From: Schizochytrium sp. TIO01
Lineage: Eukaryota > Sar > Bigyra > Thraustochytrida > Thraustochytriidae
Direction: 5' to 3'
DNA: 64,000 nucleotides
Assembly (NCBI GenBank): GCA_004764695.1
Contig: SMSO01000032.1
Coordinates: 7,274,668-7,338,667 of the forward strand
Positions 13,780-27,600 of the stretch are shown here, one piece after another. Under the pieces are notes generated by a model. The model saw nothing but the letters and a program-made list of their open reading frames with translations, made no database searches and was not told the DNA's origin. The translations under genes were made by a program, and so were the position numbers. The first letter of the stretch is position 1, and every line of letters begins with the position of its first letter.

Positions 13780-15363
13780 ATAAGATGGACTCTATGTCTG
13801 CCATGATGGAAAAGGAAAGTGGAGCCTGTAGTGATCCTTCAAGCTGTAACAAAATCTTGGGGCAAAGAAAAAGACTCGCTGATTAATTAGCTTAGAGAGG
13901 TTTTTGTTGTAATGGCCAATCTCTCAGCTGAGTCTTCTAAATGTCAATCTGGTGCTTTTATAAAAGTTGGATTGACATATCTATCCAATTTAGCAGCGAT
14001 GATGCTCTGGCTTAGAATTAAATGGTATTGTGAATCACAGTGCAAACTGACGCAGGGACATGTGAGCTAGTATTTTCGATGTATGAATGGTTCACTGCAG
14101 ATCAAAAAGATAGCGGGAACTTCAAAGATCTCAACCACCTTGCAACGCGAAGAACTCACATTAAAGCCTGGATTTAATATCGAAAGCGTTCGAGGAATTT
14201 CTGTGTGATTCTGTGATGCTGTTCATTTGCATTTCTATGTTTCATTAAAAACTTCTTGATAGATTGCTAATAGTCATTTGACCTATTTCAGATTCCTGCG
14301 AAAATGTACTAGATCTTCCTCCAAAAGTTGCGCAGGGCCAAGATCAAATATTAATTCTCTACTCAACACAATCCAGACTCGCTACGATCTTAGAGGAACA
14401 AAAGCTTGCCTTAACATATTATCTCCTATGTTGTTGTATTCAGAAGGTATCTAGGTATTTGTACATCGAACGAAAAAGGTTCTACAGATTTTAATCCAGT
14501 TTAACGAAAATATATACAAAAGCATAAGATTCCTGCCACATACTTATGTATGCAATATTAAAAAAAGAGAAACTAGGGAGGAGCGTTTGTTATGTCGGCA
14601 GTACGAATAAAAGACTCAATAATTGACGGACCACAAGTTGAAGGCATCTATACCATCTGGCTATTGAGGGATTATTTAATTATCTTACTCTTTTTTAATT
14701 GAAAGGATTGCTTCCCACTTATAAAGCCTGGAGCGCGTTTGTCCGCGTTCATTGAATGGTATAATTGCCCTATCGAATGAATACCTAGCTGGAACTTTGG
14801 AGAAGAAAGAGCCTCGTACAGCAAGTGCGCACTACTATATGCATAACCAATCAGATGAAGAAGCATTTCTAGACTGGGGCCCGGCATTGCGACCACTAGT
14901 GTGGACCAAGTGTAACACACAAGAAGGGTCGACTCGCTCCTGGACGATGTCCTTTTCTTTGCACCCACCCGTCATAATGTCGGCGAAGGGAATTGCACCA
15001 TTCACCATTGCAACCCCTGACTCGGTAGCTTTGTACAGTGCTATAATACATCTGACGACGACTCAATAACCTACCCCACCTTTCCACTCTATCCAAAGCT
15101 TGATGAGCACCTATCCAATGGCTGGTTCAAGGAAATAAACTTTTCTGTCTCGTCATCATTTCATTTTCATAGAGGCATCAATACGAATACTTTATGAAAA
15201 GCAAAGAAAAAGAAAACATAATAAGAAGCATCTACTCATTGTTTGTTCTGCGTGGCGCAACCCCATCATTTAATCGTCGGCGTGTTGCACTGGGGCAATT
15301 CACTTCGAGTGCACTGCCGTCAAGGTGCCAAACTCAAAGCTATTTGTAAAGCAGCAACTAACA

Positions 15364-15389
15364 TAGCTAGCTAGCTAGCTAGCTAGCTA
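15364..15389. repeat. (TAGC)n array
   Basis: Six and a half copies of TAGC, a self-complementary tetramer. Shorter AGCT clusters recur near 36257, 36469 and 48218. Confidence 0.9.
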
Positions 15390-15502
15390 CTCCCTTTCGA
15401 CTTTCGAGAATGAATAGAGGAGCCCCGACACTAGGTAGGGTACCTGCCTTCTATGATGTTTTGCGGTAAATGTTCATAATTAACATTTAAAATTCGCTTA
15501 AT

Positions 15503-15542
15503 AGTAAAATAACATTATGAAAAGTAAAATAACATTATGAAA
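15503..15542. repeat. Exact 20-bp tandem duplication
   Basis: Two identical adjacent 20-base units (15503-15522 and 15523-15542), each containing AACATTATGA. Confidence 0.95.
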
Positions 15543-16423
15543 AACATTCTTAAAAAAAAGAGTATAAAATAGATGTGATCAGCTAAGTAAGCTACTCTCA
15601 CAGGCTGCCTAGTCCTCAAAGCCCTCTTACTTGGGTAAAATTTCAAGTAGAAATGTGTTACTTGGAGGCCACAGCAGGAGCTGGAAGACAAAGACTGCTA
15701 CTACTATAAAGACGTAGGCAAGAGCGTTCCTAAAGGATAGAGAATACAATGAATACTGAAAACGACGCCTTTTTCTCTAAAAGGGAAGATATGATAGGTA
15801 ACAAGCTGCCTAGGAGTAGTCATGGAAGCACTTAGGAATATTAAATCATTAATCACAGGCACGAATGCGAACGTGCTTGCTCTCAGACTGCAAAACAAGA
15901 TGGAGCCCCATCGATGGAGCGGATGCAAACTCAAACGGTTTGGAAGCCATGCCTATTATTGGTTCGAAAATTGTATATGCAAAAAGTCACATCATTTGCA
16001 GACGAAGCAATGAATGGATGGTGTTCCCTTCATTATAGTGCTGCTTACTTATAGGTAGGTAGGTACCTATGTATTCTCAGAGCAAGTCTTAGCAAGAGGC
16101 TCCCAAATTTGCATTTGAGTGCACACCATGCCATGTCTTTATGCTATGCCCAGTTTGATCAGAGAAGATTTAATCTGCTAGGTCCTAAGTATTCTTCTGC
16201 ATGAAACGAGGAGCCTGGTGGAGGAAGGATCGCAGGTCTATTGAGCTCACTTAAGAGCCAAACCACTTCACCACCACTCGTGCCGACCCCACATCGGAGA
16301 TTAATGGTCGAAGCAAATACACATGATGATTCCATGATTTCCCCAGAAAAGTATACGTAAGTTCAAGTGGGGATTCACTGATGACCATGGTAGTTCTTTT
16401 AGCAAGCATTGTTGTTGATATAC

Positions 16424-16440
16424 ATATATATATATATATA
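16424..16440. repeat. (TA)n dinucleotide
   Basis: Uninterrupted alternating T and A of about 17 bases, preceded by a TATACA spacer. Confidence 0.85.
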
Positions 16441-18827
16441 CACTTGCAGTTTTTCCGTATTCCCGGGCAGCCAAAAGAACTTGATAATCATGACGCTTCT
16501 GCCATTGGCAAAAGCCCATCATAATTGAGGGGGCGCGGGCGGCGAGGTCGAACGGAAACGTATAAAGAATCTAATCTCATTTCGAAGAGCGTTTGCAGAA
16601 TGCTGTGTTCAAGCCACGTGCACATTGGCGAGCAATGTAGCTAACTCATTACGAGCAGATATGAAGCCCGATGTCGGAACAAAAAGTAATCTTACTTCAT
16701 GAGCTATAGGTCATTAGGTGTCCACTTGCTGGTAATATACAGAAAATATGCAGAAAGAACAAGACGAATCGTGGCCTGCCACAAAACTTCTCTGGGGCAG
16801 CTGACTTTGAGTTCGATGTTCACTCATTGGCATGAACTTACACAGGTTCAATTGGGCTCTGCGTACCAACATATTTGTGAGATGATGACTATGCCTAGAA
16901 ACCCACAAAGCCAACCCGCTGGATATCTTCCGCAGCTTTGTAAATCTCTTTTCAACTGAGCTAGTGACACGTTTCGTCGCAGATTTTGGGCAAAAGTCAG
17001 CAAGAAGTCTCCCCTCCCCATTACCGGCTTTCAATTAAACTTCATGGGTGAAAGGAAAATTGGTTATTATCTTTTTAAAAATTAATTCATCAAAAAATAC
17101 TAAATAGATAAAACTAATTTGAAACGAGTGAAAAGAAAACAAGGGGAAAAGGAAATATCAAGATTCATAGAGTAGTAGAGATAAAGTTTACCCGCTCTTG
17201 TGTATAAACTACATCAGCACCGAAGGAAACTCGCTGCAATGCCTGCCTAGTAAAGGTAACCTGAGTAGTTTAGAATCTAATCCAGTGCTTCTTTTTCTTC
17301 CTGCTTCAAGAAAGTTACAAGAGTGATAATGATTGATTACCTACTATGAATACTTTTGGGCACTTTCACCTCTTTTCCCCAAAGACACCATCATCATGCA
17401 GAAACGCATATGGCGCAATGCAGTGACTTGAGTACCTACTTTCAAAAGGCTAAGGAACGGGTCAATACCACCAAGTGCTTGGCTGTGGTCCTTCAGAAAG
17501 AAGAAAGGGATATTAAAAGCTTCGAAGTACTTTCACATTATCCAAAACTAAAGAAATTTTTATTGCTTGGGAGCTTATATACTATGAGATCAACAAGACT
17601 TGAAAATTTGGGAGGAAGGAAGCCATATTCAACTTCAGCTTCGCGACTTTAATAGAAGCATCGAAATAAGCATTTGACGACACTCGATTAGCTCAGCAAA
17701 CTTTGCGTCCTGGTCTTCATCACAGCATACGATGCAGTGGTAGAGACAGATTATGGAAGGAATTGTTCAGAGTTAATATCATCAAGATTAGCTCAGTACG
17801 CCTGCCTACACATAGGTACCACGATTGTGAAGTGCTACTAATACTACTGCTGCTAGTAGTAGACATGTATATCTGGGAGCGGGTTCTATGGCGACATAAG
17901 TTCTCATTCATTCTCTCATCATTATCCGCTGAGAATGCTTTGCAAGATTTGCAAATTATGACTTTACCAAGAAAGCTTCCATTGCGATTGTGACTGTTTG
18001 ATTTCTTCATCTTCTCCAATCTCTACGTCTTCTACCTACCTGGGTATTTTCTTTCCCAGAATTGATTGTGCGGCAGCCCTAACTTGAGCTGAGGAGATCG
18101 ACTCGTCATTCTTGCTATTATAATTGCGTGAAGCTAGTGTAGTGTCAGCATGCCTGAATAGCCACTCCTTCAGCGTCTTCGACACCATGGATTGTGGTAG
18201 GTACCTGGCAATTGCATTTGCCCCAATCGCTCCAAACCAGGGCTGCTAGTTCCATCGTGCTCCAGAGTTGGTTTCCCTTTCTACCTATAGATAGAGAACT
18301 CCAAGATTGGTACCAATATCTTTCAGAGCAAGCAAGAATGTCAAGAATAGCTAGCTATGAAGCGCTCCAGACCCCTCCACGAAGCCGAACGTCGTGTAGG
18401 AAGCCCTTGAGACTGAGCTTAACCCATCGGCGAACTTTACTACTCCGCAAGGTAGCGTGGCTAGCTACCATTTTACATTTTTGCAAGGCATGAATGAAAG
18501 CTTTGCTGTGAAAGTCGCCCTCTTCCACAATGCATATATGTATCTCTCTGCTTTTGGTGCGAGCGAGTCCTCGTAATTCCAATTGTTCCTGTTTCTATCT
18601 CCGCTTTCCCCAGGGCCCGCACGCGCACCTTCCCCAGATGACTTAGTCTGCTTCGGCTCCTCGCTGCGACCTCGGAGCCGCTGCTTTGTTCTGGCGGGCG
18701 TGCTGCTATTGGTGTGCGCCACCATCATCGCAGGCAGAGGCGAGAACCACCCAATCAATGCACTCAAGTCCTCGCGAAGAATGTCCAAGTTCGCCATTAA
18801 TCCATTCGTCCTGGCCTCTCGACTTGT

Positions 18828-18929
18828 GCTTTGCTGTGCTTTGCTTTGCTTTACTTTGCTTTGCTTTGCTTTGCTTTGCTTTGCTTTGCTTTGCTTTACT
18901 TTGCTTTACTTTGCTTTGCTGTGCTTTGA
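18828..18929. repeat. (GCTTT)n pentanucleotide array
   Basis: About twenty copies of GCTTT, with GCTTTA and GCTGT variants. The same unit in the same orientation recurs at 47971-48024. Confidence 0.95.
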
Positions 18930-19780
18930 TCTCCGGCTGAGAACGATTTACGTCTTCGAGCAGCACCGCACGAGTTATTCATCCGTCTCCGACTTCTTCG
19001 TCTTCTTCGCGCTCGTGGATGTTCAGAGGAGTGAAGGAAACTGGCGTCGACCTCAAGTGAGGTGAATCAAGAAGCAGGCAGACTCAGGCACAAGATCTTC
19101 AGATCGATCGGCACTGACGTCGATTTGATATTGCAATTGCCGACTTGCTCCACGATCCCAAGCTCGCCAAGCCCGTGCCAAGCCCGTGCAATTCAGGCTC
19201 GCCGCAGGAACTCAGTGCAGGAATCAATTCACTTAACTCAGTCCGTGGGATGGGTGGATGCCAGCGGGACGAGACGAGACGAACCCAAAGACCTTGGGCG
19301 GAGCGGTGCAGCGCTGATGGCCAAGACCTTCTTCCGCTACAGGTGCGGTGCGCGTGCAGGCACGGGAGCTCACGTACGCACGTGTAGAAAGAGACTCATG
19401 ACAACTGAGAATTTCGAGGCGCTTGCCGACCCCGAAGGATGATTTCTCCTGGGGATCTCCAGACAAGCCCAGTTCGACGCTGGTGAGCCATCCATCCACC
19501 ATCGGTGAATGCGTATCAATCGTGCGTACAAAACCGAGCCAGCAGGCCTTCTCGCCAAGGCTTCAGCAGACAAGCTTAGGCGTTAAATAAATCAAGCAAA
19601 GGCAACAACGCAGCAGATCGGAGCCCAAATAAATATTCTGAGATCCCTAAGCTCAGTTACTGACATCTTGAAAATGTGCGGCCACGCTTGTGGCGGGCGA
19701 GAATGGCGCTGGAGACAAGAATAAATCAGTGAATCAACAGATCAATGAATCAACAAATCATGAAACATGAAAGATGCATC

Positions 19781-19812
19781 AAATGAATGAATGAATGAAT
19801 GAATAAATAAAT
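19781..19812. repeat. (AATG)/(AATA) array
   Basis: Period-four GAAT units turning into AAAT units, preceded by related degenerate ATCAATGAATCAA copies from about 19720. Confidence 0.85.
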
Positions 19813-20759
19813 GCTCAGCGGGTTTTGCAGATCTTTGTTCGTCAATTCTTTGGAGGCGGATTCAAGACAGCGGGCGAGCGAGTTTGCCTTAATTTACATG
19901 AATTGCTTTGCGGCGAATGAAGCCGAATGTGAAGTTGAAGTCGTCGATGCCAGTCTGTGCAGAAACTGCCTTTTCCTGCGGTAGTGCAATTCGAGGCGCC
20001 AAGCTAAAACCTTGCTTGCAATGTCTCATTGCGGACCATCCTATGGTAACCGTGATTTGTGGCGCTCGCTTCGTAGCGCGCTCTGGAAGTCGCCCGATCC
20101 GTGGGTGAACGCCGCTGGCCGAAGTTGCCCCATCGGCTGAGTGAGTTCTTCTTCCCCGGCCACGGAGGGTCTTCTGCTCTGCTGTTTTCCATCATCGGGT
20201 CTATCGAGATGACTTTTGTGATAGCTGAGGAAATGAGAATGGAACTGGTCATGGGAGATCGTGATCACAGTGAATGAAAAGCAGTAATGTAGTGTAGTTT
20301 AGTGTAGCTTTTCGTTCTTCTGGGCTCTGGTTGGATGAATTTGGGTCGACCTGTATGGAAGCTCGTCCTCCTTTTGTCCTTCCATCTTTGCAGCGCTGGG
20401 GTCTTCCCGTCGTAGAGTTGTGCAGGAAGGCGTGCAGCCTCCGAAGCATCGAAATCTTGCGCTCAGCAGCGCTGCTGCAGCAATAAGCAATACAATGGAA
20501 TGAATGACGCCTCTTAGTTATCCTGTGGTGGATACTGGAGACGCTTTTGAAAAGGACAGATCAAACCGATTGCTGAAGAGAGCTGGTCAATAAGATCTTC
20601 TGCCGAAGGTGACAAGTCGGCGCTGCATCAGTTTGGTTTGTTTTAGTTTCTGTGTGACTCCGTTCGTCAATCTCTGAATACGAATGAGGCTGTTTGGGGC
20701 GAATTCCAGTTTTCATTTCATTTTGGGTTACTTTAGGTGATGAAATTGTTCTATTTATC

Positions 20760-20780
20760 TTTTTTTTTTTTTTTTTTTTT
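20760..20780. repeat. Poly-T run of 21
   Basis: Twenty-one consecutive T, followed after five bases by a second T run. There is no reverse-transcriptase or target-site evidence for a retroposon. Confidence 0.9.
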
Positions 20781-23131
20781 CTCCGATTTTTTTTCCTAAT
20801 TATAACAATAACAAAATATGATTGGTTCCCTTCTCAGATTCTACTGCATAAATGGCTTTTATTAGCTATAACTTATTTTCATAACAAAGCAACGAAATAA
20901 AGACGGAAAGAGCTTGGTAGAAATGAAGGAAGAATGAAAAAGAAAAGTAAAAAATCCTCTCTTTGTTAATACAAAAGTGTTTTCGAGAAACTTTTAAACC
21001 ATGAAAAAATGTAGGACTTGACAGTGCTTTGCAACGAGAGCTTTGTTCGCTTTTCTCCTTCAGTGTTTGCGGCAGTGATAGAGAGATCTTAAATAATACC
21101 AAACTTCTCTTTCTTTTGTTCGAACTTCTTTAATCCCCCGGAAAGGATTAGAGACAAAGTCGGGTCTTTTACATAAATATATTTTAAATTTACTGATTCG
21201 AAGGAAATGCGAGGAAAAAGAGAGAGAGAGAAAGCAAATGCATTTTTTTTTTCCTTTTACTCCCCATATTCTTTTCTTTGGAAATGCGAAATGCTGTTCC
21301 TCTTGGATTTGGGCTGAAAAGGGGGAAACAAAGAAACAACTCTGAAAGTTAATTGCTAAAGCCAAAGTTTACAAATTGAGCACTGGAAATCTTCGCGGCA
21401 AGGTGCGTTCGTCTAAAACTAGCTCAGAAGTATCACGATGGGGAATCAATCTGTCCGCCTGACTCAAATCCCAGGCTCAAGAAGCCATCATCTCTGAATG
21501 CTTCAAACAAATTAACGGTGATCGCGTCTGCAAACCACTCATCTGCATGATTCTAAAGCAGCCGCGTGGTGTTGTGACGTGTGGCATGGTGTCGTCATTT
21601 TTCGAGAAGCGCCTTTGCATACGTACCCACGGAGTTTCGGAACCGCAGCTTGTATTATATTCAAATGTTCTAACGGTTTTGCGCAAGGACAAGCGGATTA
21701 ATTGAAGACGTCTCCTGCTATTGAGCCTAAATTAGAAATCGTGCTGCATGCTCTTGTCCAATCTGTGAGGACAATAGTACGGTTCGATCTTTTGGAGTAT
21801 GCAAGAATTCGGTTGTATTGCTAAGGACGTCACACTGGAGTTGTTAGCAGTCTTTCATTTCTGTTTGGGTTAGCGGTATCCCAAAGAAACAGGATGGTAG
21901 AACTTAGAATCATGATCATAAATATTCGTTAGTCACAATCCAACTTCAAGCCGCTAAAAATGGCAAATCATCTAAACGAAACAAGAAGCTAATTTTACTC
22001 TGCAAATGCTTCAATTGCAGTCTTCAAGCCTTTTCAAATTATTATTTTATCATCCTGCTAGATGGAGTCTCTGTTGTGAGCTTTCGTATCTAAGTTGGGT
22101 CGTTCGCTTTGTCCCTCCTAAAGATCATCCACATGAGCCAAGTGAAGGTCAAGTTTCCTTAAAACTCGGGAAAGTACACGCGCAATGGAAGATCTCTTTG
22201 TATGGCCATGAAGAAACCGAGGTCCGAGCCCGAATCTTCGAATTTCGATACAGCCGTCCCTTTGATAGACCTGATTGACTCGCTCTGCACAGATGGCGTC
22301 CCTAAACCAAAGTACCTACCAACCAAAGGACACGGTGTCGCAGACTAGCCGATGGTTCCGACATTTCTAGCAGCCAGGGAAGCTAGTTAGCTCGCTCAAT
22401 GACTGTCTTTCACGCTATTTTGATGGTCTTTCATTTGATTGCTGTAAGGACCGCCGTTGGCTCCGACGTTGCCTCGGTGTCGCAGACAGGCTCGCGGCGT
22501 CCCAATCAGTCTACTACCTAACAGCAGAAGTATTGGAGGCTAAGCGGAAACGAATTGTTTTCGCTCCGAATATAGTCATGAGAGCCATCGATCGACACGA
22601 TGAAAGTCTTCTCAGGTCTTCTTGTGAAGTCTTTAATTCCCACCTTTAGACAGACGAAAAGTGCGACCTTGCATAATAGATAGTTTTTCTTTTTCTTAGC
22701 CGTCAGGGAGCACCCCAAATCTTCTCGTGCAGAAATACGAGCGACGAGCCAAATACTTCTTAGTTCCGGAGCTCTGGGAGGTGGGTATACTCGCAGGCGT
22801 TGCATCGTTGATTGGCTCAAGCACGAGAGACACTCACTCGCAGAGGGTTGACGCTGTTCAACTCTACCTTCACTTCGGTTGAGGATCGAAGTCACCATCA
22901 AAGTTTCCGTCTATTAGTTACGTACCTTCTTCTACTATGCATATCCTAGGGTTGCAAGCTCGCTTGCGCACACCTATTCATGGGTGCCCCAGTACGGGTT
23001 GGTCGAATGTTCTGCACGAGCCGAGCCAATAGACGAGGACAAGAATTCATTTTGGAAAGGGGCAAGGGACGGAGTGCATAGGAACAAATTGGCTTTATAA
23101 TCTTTCATTGATTGATTGATTCATTCAGCTT

Positions 23132-23204
23132 GATTCATATTCATATTCATACATTCATATTCATACATTCATATTCATACATTCATTCATTCATTTATTC
23201 ATTA
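23132..23204. repeat. ATTCAT array with 14-bp higher-order unit
   Basis: The core (23139-23180) is three perfect copies of ATTCATATTCATAC, followed by simple ATTC units. A GATT run precedes it at 23107-23120. Confidence 0.9.
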
Positions 23205-24639
23205 ATTGCTTCGTTTGAGCAGACAATCAACCAGGCACCCATGGTGATGCCTGTCTTCCAAGGGAGTTCCACGCTCTCCATGCCAGGCTTCTCCAGCAGC
23301 TGCAGCATTCAGGGCCACACGACTGATTGACTGCAAACCGTACTAAAATGGGCGTTGTTTGTTCAATTCATTGGTTGAATGGCTCAAGCGACGCATCTCA
23401 GCAACTCGCATTTATTATCATCGAGTTACCGAAACCTTGCAATGTCAGCAGCGATATCAGGCTCAAGGAAGAGGCGACTGAGGATTGAGAGTTTTACCAT
23501 ACATTCCTAATATCATAGATAGAGTGTCAACGCCAAATGAGTAGTAAATATTACATTGCTTTTCTTTTAAAATAGTAATGTGGGCGGCGTGAGGGAAGTA
23601 AATACTGCAGCGTATGCTTAAAAGTGGAAATAGAGAGAGATTACGAGCAGCCCCAAAGCGCCAAGTTCGGCCGCAGCGGACCCCAAAAGGGCGAGTTACT
23701 AGTAAAATATTTAGCACGATTCATCATGCTTTATGACAGGGTGAAAGAAAACGAGCTAGAGCAGGAGATACCAAGTTTTTATTTTACATTGCTCTGCTGC
23801 GTTACTGCGCAGCTGCAGCGACTTGAAAACCTCGAACGATTGCGATAGCTAGTCGTATCGAGCAATGGAATTGGACACCAAGTGGGGCAAGCTTTTATCA
23901 GCTCATTAAGAAGAAAAGTATAAATAAGAGCGTGCGACCAAGTACACGACATTCCTACTTTATTGCTCTCAAGGGGAATCTGCTAATGCGAATGTTGCGT
24001 ATGCTTCTACTGATTGACAGTCTTGGGAGTCTCAATATAGTGGCTTGACAAGTTTCGTCGCAAACTACATTCTTCCATGCCAATACATCTTGACTTGGAA
24101 AACCAACTTTCTGCTTTGCGCTTTGGAGCGGCCACAATAGACTTATTGATAATGCCTTTGAATCAGTAAATAAGGTGCCGAAATTTCACCTCGGAGCTTC
24201 CTCCTCAGGATTTGATGGGGTTTCTCTTTTTCCTAAAAGAGTGAGGCAATGATCACGAAAACCAAGGAATGGGGAAGTCAGTAAGATTAATCAAACATGG
24301 TTGATTTGGCAATCGGATACATGTTTGTCTGGTAGATGTGATGTACTATAGAGTATTTTTTCGCTTTTTACGTCCTAGTCTCTGTTCAAAAGATTTCTCC
24401 TGCGAAAGAGAATATCTCTCTAGAGTTGGTTTTGTCATGGCAAATAAAAATGGTGTGTGTGGATCCCAGTAAGAACCACTTTCTTCAAACGATCCCAGGA
24501 AAAGTGATGATGACGAAATGATTACTATAGTAATTAATCCTATTTTAGACAAGAGTCCTATCCTATCCTTATAAATAAAAGACTAGAAGCAGCGAAATAG
24601 ATTGTGCGATTTGTCCTTGCCGCTCTTCCTTTAGCCTTC

Positions 24640-24673
24640 TTTCGTTTCTTTCATTTCTTTCATTTCTTTCAAA
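24640..24673. repeat. TTTCTTTCAT 10-bp repeat
   Basis: About three copies of a 10-base TTTCATTTCT-type unit. Confidence 0.75.
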
Positions 24674-27600
24674 GAAAGACTCCTTGAACGTGCACGCAAG
24701 GTAACTCGACTGTGGAAAGGTGCTAATTTTATCAGGAAAGTAGAATGTGAGGAAGAAAGGAAGGACAACCAAAGAAGGAAGGCAGGGAATAGGGCTTCTA
24801 TTCTGAAAACCCCACGAGGCCTCTTTCCTATATCATTTTTTTTCTCACCCTTTTCCCTTGTATTTGTGATGATAAGTAAAAAAACAAAAATAAAAATGTC
24901 TTTGCGCTAGAATAAGCGGAGGAAGGAACAAATGGATGGTACGTACTTGTCATTTTTATATTAAAAAAAAAAAACAGGAGTAAAAATAACTAGTTAGCTT
25001 ATTACAATTGAAACCAGTTCCCTGACAAGTTACTACGTACGTCCATAAAGCCGATTGCTTGATCTCTACGATCCCTTCCAGTTCGACATGCAGACAGGTA
25101 GATAGACTATACTAAAACTTGCTCGTCTTCTTGCCCATGCAAGTCCGCTATCTTTCATATGAGAGAAAAAGAGAGTCTCGATTCAACATACTATTCTCGT
25201 AGAGAAGCTCCCTTTTAATTGTCAAGATGGAGCACAGGAGGCCACCCACGCCAGGGCACATATGAAACGATTGCACCGTCTCTGGAAAACCTATTGAATT
25301 GTTTCCATTCGCTAGGTAGCGTCAATAATTCAAGCTACACTTCTTGAATGAAATTGTACGGGTGGGTTCCTACTACCTAGTATCGACTTGTTTAGGTGAA
25401 TCAAGAGCCCCCCCCCCTGGAAAGCCTTCTGTTGTTGAATCGAAATACTTATTTTTTCATAGCTGAGCCCTCCTCACAAGATATTGGTTGGCAACAATGA
25501 TTTGCAAATGTCTTTCTTCAACTCATCACTTTGATGAGTACGCAGCGCTTCTAGACTGAGAGCCCTCACAGGATGCTGCGTCGTATTGCTGACACCACCT
25601 CGTGCAATCTCGCGTGGGGATCGCAGTTTTTCACCTGGGAAACAAACATATAAAGAACATATAGAATGATTGTTGATTCCTGTGTTCAAACAGACCTTGA
25701 CCGCACTCGTGAATTTCATAGCATTTTGACCGCTTGGAACAAAAGCCTGGAGTGCAGATCTAGCTCCATCGGCAAGCCTAACCACTTTACTCAATGGAAG
25801 AATAGCCCTTCTTCATAAGATAATATAAGTCAACGAGTATATACCAAGTTGTTGGTGAGTCTTTGCTATTATTTATGGCTATTGCCATCAGAAGAAAAGA
25901 GACCTTAAGCTGGCTGCTCAAAACTCCTGGAATGGCACATTTCCCCAAAATACCATACTTATAATACTTTCGCACAGTGTATGCATTCTCCAGTTCATCT
26001 CGAGAAATGTATGGCTGGACGAAATTGGTAGGAAGCATACCTTAAGGTAGAAGATATTCAGCCATTCACTCCCTCAAAGAGCGCTTTTGCATTCCTTCAA
26101 GTTATCTTCTCATATCGATAGATGCCTTCGTTATTTATTACTAGTTCATATTATAACAGTAAGAATAGTGCAATTAGCTAGAGTAAACTAATAGCAATCC
26201 TGTTTGATCTTAAGAGTTTCACCATGAATGCCTGGTATCCTCTGAAGACTAAATAAAACATCCCAGGCTCGCAAATATGTTTTCTTTCCATTGGCAGTGA
26301 CTCACCACCGCCTTAACCAGGAAGTATCCCTGCGAATATATGAAGCCTGGAACGTGTTAAGGATAGTATAGAAAATATTCATGGAAAGAAGAGAAGATAT
26401 CAACAAATGGTAGGCACACGCTCGCTCCAATCTTAGGTAGGTCTATTGGGGCTGGTTCATGAAGAAAATGCCTTGTGAGGAAATCAGCCATGGAGCAGAT
26501 GCAAACCAAGTATATCTTGGAGTGGGATCATCCTTTACTTGCCATAACATGTTTGCTTCCTTTCAATTAATTAAAAAAAGGCTTTCATGGCATAAGGTTG
26601 TGCAGGTGGTAATACTGAGGTTGCTGTAGCAAAGATGTTGATGACGAGACAACACCACACGAACCAGGAAGGGATCTTTCGTTGAGTTGTAATATTTCTA
26701 CTATACCCCATCAACGCAGGTTTCACGATAATCATGAGTAAAATCAATGAAATGCTTTTGGGGAAGTCATCGAAAAGGTCTTCGGGGCTCTTCAAGTATT
26801 ACCTACCTAGTTACTTCTCACAGCCAGTAGAACTGTGCATTTCAGATTTTTAGAATAATGAGAAAACCGATCAAAGCACCATATCTGCACTTTGAAATAT
26901 TGGAGATCTTATGTGAGAGCCAAGCCAGTCCTCGTCAAGAGTTTTCAAGCTCTCACTTTGTGAATTTGCAGGAAACAGCACAGTCCTATACGGAACGAAG
27001 TATTTAAAATGTAACGGGCGGTTGCAGTATCATTTTGCAAATACTTTGCGCTGTAGCACTTAATATATTTTAATGGCTACCACAATACTCGAATTCGTCT
27101 GCTGGCCGCAAGCGGTGATCTTTCATTGCAAATTTCAGAAATGACCAGACGCCCTCAACTCAAAAGTTCTACTTTTTTCCCTCAATATTTTTGTTTATAT
27201 ACCATTCGTATCATAAATATCATTTAATTTCTGCACTAGACATTTCTTTGCAAACTTGTCAAAGTTTCGAGATACCTGCCCTATTCTCACAGCAAAATAG
27301 GGCTTTCCCAAACCGTCGATTTGGTAGCACATTTTGAATTTTTGAAGAATCGCACAAACCATAACTCTGGGGCCTCGAGGTACTGAAGATGATGCCTACA
27401 TCACATCGAACATTCTTTGAATCAGCCATTTTTAAGGAAAAGAAAGACCTGGAAATGACTCTGGCTTCATTCTTCACGCCGCACAGGAGGCAGAAAGGAC
27501 CAGGCTGCCAATCGTCGAGATTATGCTCAGCTGTTAGGAAACCCGCGGACAGTCGTATCAGGAACCTTCCCAAGTTGAAAACGTCGTCAGAGCGTGCTTG

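Larger units (their letters stand above)
10001..15000. other. Mostly AT-rich non-coding DNA
   Basis: Very AT-rich at about 10000-10440 and 12180-12700, with GC-richer islands at 10850-11150 and 12720-13700. Open frames do not exceed 131 codons and none resembles a known protein. The interval holds one perfect short hairpin and two tetranucleotide arrays, listed separately. No tRNA, rRNA or transposon termini seen. Confidence 0.5.
15001..18500. other. Non-coding spacer
   Basis: Frames here are at most about 106 codons and lack similarity to known families. The interval contains AGCT-type and TA microsatellites, an exact 20-bp tandem duplication, and several TAGGTACCTA-like tracts (for example 16052-16069, 18031-18044 and 18196-18208). 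I see nothing else. Confidence 0.5.
18501..20700. other. GC-rich island without a gene
   Basis: The longest GC-rich stretch left of 50 kb. Frames up to 160 codons occur on both strands, but the longest passes through the GCTTT array, giving an artefactual Leu-Cys-Phe-Ala repeat. None has a recognisable domain or a consistent coding frame. It could be a decayed gene or a non-coding transcript; I cannot tell which. Confidence 0.45.

Noticed and set aside
18583-19065. 160-codon plus-strand ORF with Leu-Cys-Phe-Ala repeats
   Set aside because: The repeat is simply the GCTTT array read in frame.
20760-20780. Poly-T as the tail of a retroposed element
   Set aside because: No target-site duplication or element body is visible beside it.
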